Part shown: positions 1 through 6,553 of the stretch, in pieces | Numbering within the stretch: position 1 is the stretch's first letter | How the letters are laid out: every line of letters starts with the position of its first letter | Assembly: GCA_001604495.1 (NCBI GenBank) | Contig: LVBR01000046.1 | Coordinates: 1 to 8,846, forward strand | DNA: 8,846 nt | DNA from: Acholeplasmatales bacterium Tener_01 | GTDB taxonomy: Bacteria; Bacillota_I; Bacilli_A; ML615J-28; CAG-698 | Direction: 5' to 3' | Notes under the pieces: generated by a model | Databases searched by the model: none | What the model saw: the letters and a program-made list of their open reading frames with translations, nothing else | What the model was told of the DNA's origin: nothing | Made by a program: the position numbers and the translations under genes

Positions 1-160
1 ACAATTAAATAGGCTGATATATTTGATTTATAGATAATCTTCTGTGGCAAGGGATAAAAGAATTCGGAATAAATACATATATAAATAAATATTTACATAA
101 TTTAGCTAATTTTTGAATATTTATGCCCGTTTTTATTATAAACAGCTATTTCAAATAAAG

Positions 161-190
161 TGTTGATAAATCGTGAAATTTTGTGGATAA
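161..190 (+). promoter_or_regulatory. Tandem DnaA-box pair
   Basis: TGTGGATAA at 182-190 is the exact reverse complement of the consensus DnaA box TTATCCACA. TGTTGATAA at 161-169 differs from it by one base. Both point the same way, and their starts are 21 bp apart, about two helical turns, so bound DnaA would sit on the same DNA face. A short G/C-rich patch and then A/T-rich DNA follow on the right, which is the general order of a Bacillus-type unwinding region. That they work as an origin or as a DnaA-controlled operator for the yaaA operon is inference. A single perfect 9-mer can occur by chance, but two in register within 30 bp next to this gene block is less likely to. Confidence 0.5.
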
Positions 191-282
191 AAAGGGGAAA
201 ACTCCTATTTAGATTAATTGGGCCTTAAAAAACGATTCTAGAGGGAATTTTAGGGCAAAAAACTTAAAATTAGTACTAGCAT

Positions 283-310
283 TTTACAGCGTTTTGTGGT
301 AGAATATAAT
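283..310 (+). promoter_or_regulatory. Sigma-A-type promoter of the yaaA-recF-gyrB-gyrA operon
   Basis: A -35 element TTTACA (283-288, one mismatch to TTGACA) is separated by 16 bp from a perfect -10 TATAAT (305-310). Transcription would start near 317, about 15 bases before the yaaA start codon, leaving a very short leader with the ribosome site AAAAGAGGA (317-325). No other promoter of comparable quality is evident before gyrA, so this one probably serves all four genes. Confidence 0.7.
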
Positions 311-331
311 ATATAGAAAAGAGGACTCGTT

Positions 332-541
332 ATGGAAGATGTAAAAATAACTACTGAATTTATCACATTAGGTCAATTGTTGAAATATTGTTCAATCATT
401 TCAAGCGGTGCAATGGCTAAAGAGTTTTTGATGGAAAACGAAGTGCTTGTTAATGGTGAAAAAGAAGACCGTAGAGGTAGAAAGATCTATCCAGGATACG
501 AAGTCACAGTAAAAGGAAGAGTTATTAAGGTAGATAAATAG
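332..541 (+). CDS. yaaA: S4-domain RNA-binding protein YaaA (RlbA-like)
   Basis: A 69-residue protein made almost entirely of one S4 RNA-binding fold. It matches the YaaA family of Bacilli, which are about 70 residues long, in the segments FITLGQLLK (residues about 10-18), SGAMAKEFL and the hallmark VLVNGE followed by RRGRK and a short C-terminal beta strand. In Bacillus subtilis this small protein has been linked to large ribosomal subunit assembly; here that role is carried over from family knowledge. The ATG at 332 has a purine-rich ribosome site (GAGGA, 321-325) six bases upstream. It is the first gene of the operon, and its TAG stop touches the recF ATG with no gap, which suggests coupled translation. 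The position between the origin region and recF is the classic one for this gene. Confidence 0.95.
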   Translation: MEDVKITTEFITLGQLLKYCSIISSGAMAKEFLMENEVLVNGEKEDRRGRKIYPGYEVTVKGRVIKVDK

Positions 542-1612
542 ATGTTTTATATAAAAAGCATTAAAATTGGTAATTTTAGGTGCTATAGTGATTACTATCA
601 AGAGTTCTCGCCTAAGATTAACATCATTATAGGAGAAAATGCAGTTGGAAAGACCAGTCTAATTGAGGCAGTGTATGCTTTAGGCCTTACAAAATCTCAT
701 AAAACAAGCAATGATTATGAAATGATAAAAAAAGGAGAGGAGTACTGCTTCATAAAAGGGTCTTTTTTTGATGGCCAAGAGGACAATGTAACATGTTCTA
801 TTACCTCGAAAGGAAAACAAATAATAAAGAATGATAAAAAAGTAGGACATATAAGCAAATATATAGGTTTTTATAATGTTGTTATGTTTTGTCCTGAGGA
901 TTTAGAACTGATTAATGGCGCTCCAATTGCAAAAAGAAGATTTCTAGATATTAATATTTGTCAAATTGATCCAATATATCTTGATGCCCTATCAAAATAT
1001 AAAAGATTATTGAAAGAAAGAAACCAATTATTAAAAGATATTAAAGAAGATCTTGGAAAATATAAAGATTTGCTTGATGTAATAACTAATAAATTAATTG
1101 AAGAAGCTAAAATTATTATTAAACATCGTAGAGACTTTATAAATAAACTTAGTATCTTCTTTAAAAAGCAAGTTGAGTTTATTTCTTCACATAAAGAAGA
1201 AGCTACACTAGAATATGAACCATCTTGTAATGAAGATAATTTAGAATTAGAAAGTAAAAACAAAGAAAAATTAGATTTAATAACTAAAACAACTAACTGG
1301 GGACCTCATAGAGATGACTTTAGAATAGTTTTTAACGGAATGGGAAGCGAACTTGCATCTCAAGGCCAACAAAAAACTTTTGCTTTAGCTTTAAAACTTG
1401 CTTTAATTGACATTTTAAAGGAAAAAAGCAATAGAATCATTGTCATCTTGGATGACGTCTTTGGTGAACTTGATGTTATTAGACAAAAAGAGATAATAAA
1501 GATAATAGAAATGGAATATCAAATATTTATTACTACAACTTCTATTGATTATTTAGATAGTGATGTATTAAGAAACAGTAATATTATCAAAATAGAAAGG
1601 TTAAGTGAATAG
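542..1612 (+). CDS. recF: DNA replication and repair protein RecF
   Basis: A cytoplasmic SMC-like ATPase of 356 residues, close to the usual 360-370. RecF binds gapped DNA and helps load RecA at stalled forks together with RecO and RecR. The N-terminus has the typical IKIGNFRCY opening. The Walker A motif GENAVGKT is at residues 31-38, the ABC signature SQGQQK at 273-278, and Walker B ends in the acidic pair D304-D305, followed by the D-loop GELD (308-311). The middle (about 150-260) is a charged helical lobe. All key ATPase residues are present. There is no strong ribosome site: the nearest is AAGG at 527-530, 11 bases before ATG, so translation is probably coupled to yaaA. The gene is visibly more AT-rich than gyrB and gyrA (line 1081-1140 has 11 G/C of 60), consistent with low expression rather than transfer. 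Confidence 0.98.
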   Translation: MFYIKSIKIGNFRCYSDYYQEFSPKINIIIGENAVGKTSLIEAVYALGLTKSHKTSNDYEMIKKGEEYCFIKGSFFDGQEDNVTCSITSKGKQIIKNDKKVGHISKYIGFYNVVMFCPEDLELINGAPIAKRRFLDINICQIDPIYLDALSKYKRLLKERNQLLKDIKEDLGKYKDLLDVITNKLIEEAKIIIKHRRDFINKLSIFFKKQVEFISSHKEEATLEYEPSCNEDNLELESKNKEKLDLITKTTNWGPHRDDFRIVFNGMGSELASQGQQKTFALALKLALIDILKEKSNRIIVILDDVFGELDVIRQKEIIKIIEMEYQIFITTTSIDYLDSDVLRNSNIIKIERLSE

Positions 1613-1613
1613 T

Positions 1614-3542
1614 ATGGCAGCAAGTACAACTAAAAATAGTTACAGTGGTTCTAGTATACAAATCCTTGAAGGGTTAGAAGCCGTAAGAAAAAGACCAGGT
1701 ATGTATATTGGTTCAACTGGACCAAGAGGATTACATCATTTAATTTGGGAAATCGTCGATAATTCTATAGATGAGGCACTTGCTGGGTTCTGTACCCACA
1801 TTGAAGTGTCTATTTTGCCTAACAATGTAATTAGAGTACAAGATAACGGACGTGGTATCCCTGTTGATATTCAACCAAAGACCGGAGAATCTGCTTTGGA
1901 TGCTGTATTTACAATTTTGCATGCCGGTGGTAAATTCGACAGCAAAACTTATAAAGTATCAGGTGGTTTGCATGGCGTTGGTGCTTCTGTTGTTAATGCT
2001 CTAAGTGAATGGTTAAAAGTTACCGTTAAAAGAGATGGAAAAATCTACGAACAAGACTATACTCGTGGAAAGAGACATCATAAAGTTCAAGAAATAGGAG
2101 TTAATCCTGATAATACAACTGGTTCTTGTGTTGAATTTAAGCCAGATGCTGAAATCTTCCAAGAAACGACTGTATTTGATTATGAAACTATTAGATCTCA
2201 TATCCAACAAAGTGCATTCTTAAATAAAGGTTTAAGAATTAGCTTATCAGATACTAGAGATAGCGACAAACATCATGAAGTTACATACTGTTATGAAGGC
2301 GGTATTATTGAATATGTTCAATATTTAAACAGAACTAAGACCCCAATTCATCCAGATGTAATCTATATGAGTAAAAGAGTAGATGATATTGAAGTAGAAA
2401 TTGCCTTACAATATACAGAAGATTATTCAGATAACGTTTATTCATTTATTAATAACATTCATACTCCTGAAGGTGGAACACACGAAGAAGGATTTAGAAT
2501 TAGTTTAACAAGAGTTTTAAATAACTATGGTAAAGTTGCCAATATCTTTAAAAAAGATGAAGGTTTAACTGGTGAAGACGTTAGAGAAGGTTTAACCGCA
2601 ATCATAAGTTGTCGTCATCCTGACCCTCAATTTGAAGGTCAAACAAAGATGAAGCTTGGTAACACTGAAGTAAGAAAGATTACAAGCCAAATTTTATCTG
2701 ATGGACTTGATACATATTTAAAAGAAAACCCAAATAGTGCAAGAACTATTGTTGAAAAGAGCTTACTTGCATCTCGTGCAAGACTTGCAGCAAAGAAAGC
2801 ACGTGAAGCAACACGCCGTAAGAGTCCTCTTGAGACCCTAGGATTTGCTAGTAAGCTATCTGACTGTCGTAGTAAGGATCCGAGCAAATGTGAAATCTAC
2901 ATTGTCGAGGGTGATAGTGCCGGTGGAAGTGCACGTCAAGGAAGAAACAACGAATATCAAGCAGTTTTACCATTAAGAGGTAAAATCTTAAATGTTGAAA
3001 AGGCAAGACTTGATAGAATCTTAGGAAATAAAGAAATTATTTCAATGATTCAAGCTTTTGGAACTGGAATTAGTGATGACTTTAATATTGATAACGCAAG
3101 ATATCATAAAATCGTAATCATGACCGATGCCGATGTCGATGGTGCGCATATTAGAACATTACTTCTTACATTCTTCTATCGCTTTATGCGTCCTTTAATT
3201 GAAAAAGGATACGTATACATTGCTCAACCTCCTCTATATAAGGTTGTTCAAGGTAAGAGATTAGAATATGCATATGGGGATGAAGAGTTACAAAAGATTT
3301 TAGATACATTACCTAAGAACTCTAAACCATCTATTCAAAGATATAAAGGATTAGGTGAAATGAATCCAGAACAACTTTGGGAAACAACAATGGATCCTAA
3401 AGTTAGAACATTATTACAAGTAAATCTATCAGATGCAATCGAAGCAGACTCCGTATTTAGTATGTTGATGGGCGATGATGTTGAACCTCGTCGTGAATTC
3501 ATTGAAGAAAATGCGGTTTATGTTGAAAATCTAGATATTTAG
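1614..3542 (+). CDS. gyrB: DNA gyrase subunit B
   Basis: The ATPase subunit of gyrase (642 residues), which pairs with GyrA to introduce negative supercoils. The length fits the Gram-positive form without the extra domain of enterobacterial GyrB. The GHKL ATPase fold shows catalytic E46 and Mg-binding N50 (EIVDNSIDEA), D77 in DNGRGIP, the glycine loop GGLHGVG (117-123) and the QTK loop (343-345). The Toprim domain has EGDSAGG starting at E432 and the metal-binding DADVD (505-509). The C-terminus carries the gyrase-typical YKGLGEMNPEQLW. R140 matches the novobiocin-contact arginine of E. coli GyrB (R136). Start choice: ATG 1614 lies about 13 bases after AGAAAGG (1594-1600). The alternative GTG at 1605 would add three residues and overlap recF by 8 bases but sits only 4 bases from that site. 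No remB/yaaB separates recF from gyrB, unlike in B. subtilis. Confidence 0.97.
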   Translation: MAASTTKNSYSGSSIQILEGLEAVRKRPGMYIGSTGPRGLHHLIWEIVDNSIDEALAGFCTHIEVSILPNNVIRVQDNGRGIPVDIQPKTGESALDAVFTILHAGGKFDSKTYKVSGGLHGVGASVVNALSEWLKVTVKRDGKIYEQDYTRGKRHHKVQEIGVNPDNTTGSCVEFKPDAEIFQETTVFDYETIRSHIQQSAFLNKGLRISLSDTRDSDKHHEVTYCYEGGIIEYVQYLNRTKTPIHPDVIYMSKRVDDIEVEIALQYTEDYSDNVYSFINNIHTPEGGTHEEGFRISLTRVLNNYGKVANIFKKDEGLTGEDVREGLTAIISCRHPDPQFEGQTKMKLGNTEVRKITSQILSDGLDTYLKENPNSARTIVEKSLLASRARLAAKKAREATRRKSPLETLGFASKLSDCRSKDPSKCEIYIVEGDSAGGSARQGRNNEYQAVLPLRGKILNVEKARLDRILGNKEIISMIQAFGTGISDDFNIDNARYHKIVIMTDADVDGAHIRTLLLTFFYRFMRPLIEKGYVYIAQPPLYKVVQGKRLEYAYGDEELQKILDTLPKNSKPSIQRYKGLGEMNPEQLWETTMDPKVRTLLQVNLSDAIEADSVFSMLMGDDVEPRREFIEENAVYVENLDI

Positions 3543-3547
3543 GAGGT
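3541..3547 (+). promoter_or_regulatory. Ribosome binding site of gyrA
   Basis: AGGAGGT is a full anti-16S match, five bases before the ATG at 3553. The gyrB stop codon TAG (3540-3542) overlaps its first two bases, so ribosomes ending gyrB are delivered onto the gyrA start. This site settles the start question for gyrA. The only later in-frame ATG that would give a normal-length N-terminus (3736) has no comparable site, so the long N-terminal extension is very likely translated. Confidence 0.9.
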
Positions 3548-3552
3548 AGAAC

Positions 3553-6246
3553 ATGGCTAATGAATTCGATGAAAAAGAACTCAAAGAAACAAATGCTCCA
3601 GAAGAAGAAAATCTAGATGAGAAAAAAACTAAGAAACAACAAGAAAAAGACCAAGAAGCCTTAGAACAAGGATTTGGTGATGTTGAAATAGAAGAAATAG
3701 ATGATGCTGAGAACAATGTTGTTGACGGACACCACATGGGTGGAGTAAAAGAAATCGACTTAGCAAGTTCAATGCGTTCATCATTCCTAGATTATGCCAT
3801 GAGCGTTATCGTTTCACGTGCGTTACCTGATGTTAGAGATGGAATGAAGCCGGTTCATCGTAGAATTTTATATGCAATGGATGAATTAGGTGTTACATCT
3901 GATAAGCCAACAAGAAAAAGTGCTCGTATTGTTGGTGATGTAATGGGAAAATACCATCCACATGGTGACTCTTCTATTTATGATGCTATGGTAAGAATGG
4001 CTCAAGACTTCAGTTATCGTTATCCGTTAGTTGATGGACAAGGAAACTTTGGTTCAATTGATGGTGATGGTGCGGCCGCAATGCGTTACACTGAAGCTAG
4101 AATGAGCAAGATTTCTATGGATCTACTTCGTGATATTAATAAAGAAACAGTTGATTTCACACCAAACTATGATGGTAGTGAAGAAGAACCTACAGTCCTA
4201 CCTAGTAGATTTCCTAATATTCTACTTAATGGTGCTCAAGGTATCGCCGTTGGTATGGCCACAAACATTCCTCCACACAATCTTGGAGAAGTAATTGATG
4301 GTGTTGTAGCATATTTACAAAACCCTGATATTTCAATTGAAGGTTTAATGAACTATATCAAAGGTCCGGATTTTCCTACTGGTGGATACATTATGGGTCT
4401 ATCACAAGTAAGAAAAACTTATCTTACTGGTCAAGGAGCAATAACTCTAAGAGGTAAATGTGAAATTAAAGAACGCGGAACAAATGGTAAACACGAAATT
4501 ATTATCACAGAAATCCCTTATCAAGTAGTTAAATCAAGATTAATTGAAAGAATTGCGGAAACAGTTCACGAAAAGATAATCGATGGTATCGTAGATTTAA
4601 GAGATGAATCAAATCACGATGGTATTAGAATTGTTGTTGAATTAAGAAAAGATGTTAGTCCTAACGTTATTCTAAATAACTTATACAAACATACACAACT
4701 TCAAACAACATTTGGAGCAAGTATGCTTGCAATCGTTAAAGGACAACCTAAAGTACTAAACTTAAAAGAAATCATCGAATGCTACGTTGAACATCAAATT
4801 GAAGTAATCACACGTAGAACTCAATACGATTTAAAGAAAGCTGAAGAAAGAGCTCATATATTAGAAGGTTTATTAATTGCCTTAAGCAACATTGATGAAG
4901 TTGTTCAACTAATCAAGAATAGTGCCACAACTGAAGAAGCTGTCAACGGCTTAATGTCAACATTCAATTTAACTGAAGTTCAATCAAAAGCAATCCTAGA
5001 CTTACGTCTTCAAAGATTGACTGGTCTTGAAGTTGGTAAACTTAAAGAAGAACTTGCTACTTTAAGAAAGAATATCGCTGAATATAAAGAAATACTACGT
5101 AATCCTTCAAAGAAACAAGAGATTCTTACAAAAGAACTTTTAGAAATAAAAGATAAATTTAATGATGAACGTCGTAGTGAAATCAGTTTAAGTGAAGACT
5201 TAGATATTGAAGATGCTGACTTAATCCCTGAAGAAGATGTAATTATCACAGTTACCAAAAAAGGCTATGTAAAGAGAATGACAGTTGACACATATCGTGC
5301 CCAAAACCGTGGCGGTAAAGGTGTAACTGGTGCTAAGATGACTGATGATGACTATGTTGAAAAAGTATTATTCACATCAAGTCATGATACATTACTATTC
5401 TTCTCAACTTTTGGTAAGATTTATAAGCTAAAAGCCTTCCAAATTCCAATGTCAAGTAGAATTGCAAGAGGTCTACCTATTGTTAACCTACTTAAGTTTG
5501 AACAAGATGAAAAGCTTGCGGCTGTATTAAATGTTAATCCAAATGAAATGCAAGATGGATACTTCATCTTTGCAACACGTAAAGGTATCGTTAAAAAGAC
5601 TGAATTTAGTGAATTTGCTAATATCAGAACAAATGGTATTAGAGCAATATTACTAAATGAAGGCGATGAACTATTTGAAGTAGGAACAACAGATGGTGAA
5701 AAAGATATCATCTTAGGTGCATCAAATGGTAAAGCTATTCGTTTCAGTGAAAGTGATATTAGACCAATGGGTAGAATATCTGCTGGTGTAAGAGGAATAC
5801 TACTTTCTGAAGGCGAAAGAATGATTGGTATGGCCATTGTTAATACCGATGGCGATGAAATCATCATTGCTACTGAAAAAGGATATGGTAAGAGAACTAA
5901 TGTTGATGCCTTCCGTGTTCAAGTAAGAGGCGGTAAGGGTGTTAAAGCTCTTAATATCACAGCAAAGAATGGTAAGATGATTAGCCTTCAAACTGTAATT
6001 GGTGATGAAGACTTAATGATTGTTACTGATAAAGGAATGATTATTAGAACTCACTTAGATCAAATACTAACAGTTGGTCGTGACACTCAAGGTGTTTGTA
6101 TCATCAAATTAGTTGAAGGTCACAGTGTAAGTAGTATCGCAATCGTTCCAAGAAGCATCGAGGAAGAGGAAGATGAAAGCGAATATAAGGATGAATTCCA
6201 ATTCGACGATGATTATACATTCCTTGATGAAGGTGATGATGAATAA
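3553..6246 (+). CDS. gyrA: DNA gyrase subunit A, with long acidic N-terminal extension
   Basis: The DNA-cleaving and wrapping subunit of gyrase (897 residues; most GyrA are about 820-880). The conserved body starts near residue 65 (KEIDLASSMRSSFLDYAM). The winged-helix and tower domains run to about 560, with catalytic tyrosine Y179 preceded by R178. S140 and D144 match the quinolone-contact positions S83 and D87 of E. coli and are unmutated. The C-terminal beta-pinwheel (about 570-865) has GyrA-box sequences QNRGGKG (584-590) and QVRGGKG (790-796), which mark it as GyrA rather than ParC. Odd: residues 1-60 are a charged, probably disordered extension (about 22 Asp/Glu and 7 Lys) absent from standard GyrA. 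The last 30 residues are also strongly acidic (17 Asp/Glu). The start is fixed by a perfect ribosome site. This is the last gene of the operon. Confidence 0.98.
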   Translation: MANEFDEKELKETNAPEEENLDEKKTKKQQEKDQEALEQGFGDVEIEEIDDAENNVVDGHHMGGVKEIDLASSMRSSFLDYAMSVIVSRALPDVRDGMKPVHRRILYAMDELGVTSDKPTRKSARIVGDVMGKYHPHGDSSIYDAMVRMAQDFSYRYPLVDGQGNFGSIDGDGAAAMRYTEARMSKISMDLLRDINKETVDFTPNYDGSEEEPTVLPSRFPNILLNGAQGIAVGMATNIPPHNLGEVIDGVVAYLQNPDISIEGLMNYIKGPDFPTGGYIMGLSQVRKTYLTGQGAITLRGKCEIKERGTNGKHEIIITEIPYQVVKSRLIERIAETVHEKIIDGIVDLRDESNHDGIRIVVELRKDVSPNVILNNLYKHTQLQTTFGASMLAIVKGQPKVLNLKEIIECYVEHQIEVITRRTQYDLKKAEERAHILEGLLIALSNIDEVVQLIKNSATTEEAVNGLMSTFNLTEVQSKAILDLRLQRLTGLEVGKLKEELATLRKNIAEYKEILRNPSKKQEILTKELLEIKDKFNDERRSEISLSEDLDIEDADLIPEEDVIITVTKKGYVKRMTVDTYRAQNRGGKGVTGAKMTDDDYVEKVLFTSSHDTLLFFSTFGKIYKLKAFQIPMSSRIARGLPIVNLLKFEQDEKLAAVLNVNPNEMQDGYFIFATRKGIVKKTEFSEFANIRTNGIRAILLNEGDELFEVGTTDGEKDIILGASNGKAIRFSESDIRPMGRISAGVRGILLSEGERMIGMAIVNTDGDEIIIATEKGYGKRTNVDAFRVQVRGGKGVKALNITAKNGKMISLQTVIGDEDLMIVTDKGMIIRTHLDQILTVGRDTQGVCIIKLVEGHSVSSIAIVPRSIEEEEDESEYKDEFQFDDDYTFLDEGDDE

Positions 6247-6247
6247 T

Positions 6248-6282
6248 AATAGTGGTGTAAATTTCTACACCACTATTTTGTT
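6248..6282 (+). terminator. Rho-independent terminator after gyrA
   Basis: A 12-bp perfect stem, 6248-6259 paired with 6266-6277, centred on AGTGGTGTA/TACACCACT, with the 6-base loop AATTTC. It begins one base after the gyrA stop. The following T stretch is short and broken (TTTTGTT), so termination may be partial. Its last bases overlap the -35 of the next promoter. Confidence 0.8.
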
Positions 6283-6309
6283 GACAAAAGGGTAAAGAGA
6301 ATATATAAT
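6281..6309 (+). promoter_or_regulatory. Consensus sigma-A promoter of the serS T-box leader
   Basis: TTGACA (6281-6286) and TATAAT (6304-6309) are both perfect and separated by the optimal 17 bp. Transcription would start near 6316, about 12 bases before stem I of the T-box. Strong constitutive initiation with control left to the leader RNA is the usual arrangement for T-box genes. Confidence 0.9.
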
Positions 6310-6315
6310 ATCTCT

Positions 6316-6541
6316 ATAAATAACCATATAAAGGCTAAGTAAATTGATACAAATATCTAGAGAATAAGTGGTTGGTGCAAACTTATAATTTGTTCATTTG
6401 AAATCTACCTTTATGGTGAAGCTAATAACTTCCGGGTGCACCCGTTATAGTGTATTGAGTAAGAACTTTAATTAAGGCTCTTAGAAATAGGGTGGCACCA
6501 CGAATTAATCGTCCCTAATAAAAAAGGGGCTTTTTTTATTT
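6316..6541 (+). promoter_or_regulatory. T-box riboswitch for serS (tRNA-Ser sensing, UCU specifier)
   Basis: A leader RNA that reads the charging state of tRNA-Ser and switches transcription of serS. The T-box core AGGGTGGCACCACG is at 6489-6502. Stem I closes with ATAAAGG (6328-6334) against CCTTTAT (6408-6414). Above it lie the loop-E element AGTA (6338-6341) opposite GAA (6400-6402), helix ACAAAT/ATTTGT (6349-6354 with 6388-6393), an AGAGA bulge (6359-6363) and distal helix ATAAGT/ACTTAT (6364-6369 with 6381-6386) with a GGTGCAA loop. The specifier triplet is TCT (6404-6406), the only Ser codon in that loop, followed by A. Further hairpins are ATAAC/GTTAT (6425-6429 with 6444-6448), enclosing the palindrome CGGGTGCACCCG, and a likely stem III (6461-6482). 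In the bulge, TGGC (6493-6496) can pair with a tRNA ending GCCA, matching the G73 of tRNA-Ser. The antiterminator pairs AGGG (6489-6492) with CCCT (6513-6516) and ACG (6500-6502) with CGT (6510-6512). Confidence 0.95.
6511..6537 (+). terminator. Conditional terminator of the serS T-box
   Basis: GTCCCT (6511-6516) pairs with AGGGGC (6525-6530, one G-U pair) around an A-rich loop and is followed by seven Ts (6531-6537). The left arm is the same CCCT used by the T-box antiterminator, so the two folds exclude each other: uncharged tRNA-Ser favours read-through into serS, charged tRNA favours stopping. Confidence 0.9.
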
Positions 6542-6543
6542 AT

Positions 6544-6548
6544 GGAGG
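6544..6548 (+). promoter_or_regulatory. Ribosome binding site of serS (decides the start)
   Basis: GGAGG lies five bases before the ATG at 6554. An upstream in-frame ATG at 6542 overlaps this site and directly follows the terminator T-run, so it cannot be the natural start. Starting at 6554 gives MIDIKLLR, which matches the standard SerRS N-terminus. Confidence 0.9.
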
Positions 6549-6553
6549 AAAAT

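Larger units (their letters stand above)
1..331. other. AT-rich non-coding region upstream of yaaA, possible origin-proximal spacer
   Basis: No convincing gene lies here on either strand. All + frames hit stops early; the longest readable tail from the left edge is 11 codons, ending at the stop at 35-37, and it does not resemble the end of DnaN, the usual left neighbour of yaaA. Minus-strand starts near 76-78 and 96-98 close within a few codons. The stretch is rich in A/T and contains two DnaA-box-like 9-mers (161-169, 182-190), followed by a short G/C cluster (about 194-205) and more A/T-rich DNA. Its right end is the yaaA promoter. In Bacilli the yaaA-recF-gyrB-gyrA block sits beside oriC, so this could be part of the origin or simply the dnaN-yaaA spacer. 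The window does not include dnaA or dnaN to decide. Confidence 0.6.

Noticed and set aside
1..37. Tail of an upstream gene such as dnaN.
   Set aside because: The only readable + strand tail is 11 codons and does not resemble a DnaN C-terminus; too short to call.
3736..3738. Internal ATG as the true gyrA start, which would remove the acidic extension.
   Set aside because: No purine-rich ribosome site precedes it, whereas the ATG at 3553 has a perfect AGGAGGT at ideal spacing.
4072..4079. GCGGCCGC (NotI-like) site in an AT-rich sequence, which could suggest a cloning scar.
   Set aside because: It encodes the conserved Gly-Ala-Ala-Ala run just before the GyrA catalytic Arg-Tyr, in frame and as expected for the family.
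5421..5867. A 148-codon open frame on the minus strand inside gyrA.
   Set aside because: It lies entirely within a conserved gene, has no ribosome site, and its Ser/Leu/Ile-rich translation is typical of antisense shadow. Other minus-strand frames in recF, gyrB, gyrA and the last gene were dropped for the same reason.
6433..6444. Perfect palindrome CGGGTGCACCCG as a stand-alone operator.
   Set aside because: It is enclosed by the ATAAC/GTTAT helix inside the T-box leader and is better explained as part of the stem II region of that RNA.
6542..6553. Longer serS start at the ATG at 6542.
   Set aside because: This ATG overlaps the GGAGG that serves the ATG at 6554 and follows the terminator T-run directly. 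The family N-terminus matches the 6554 start.
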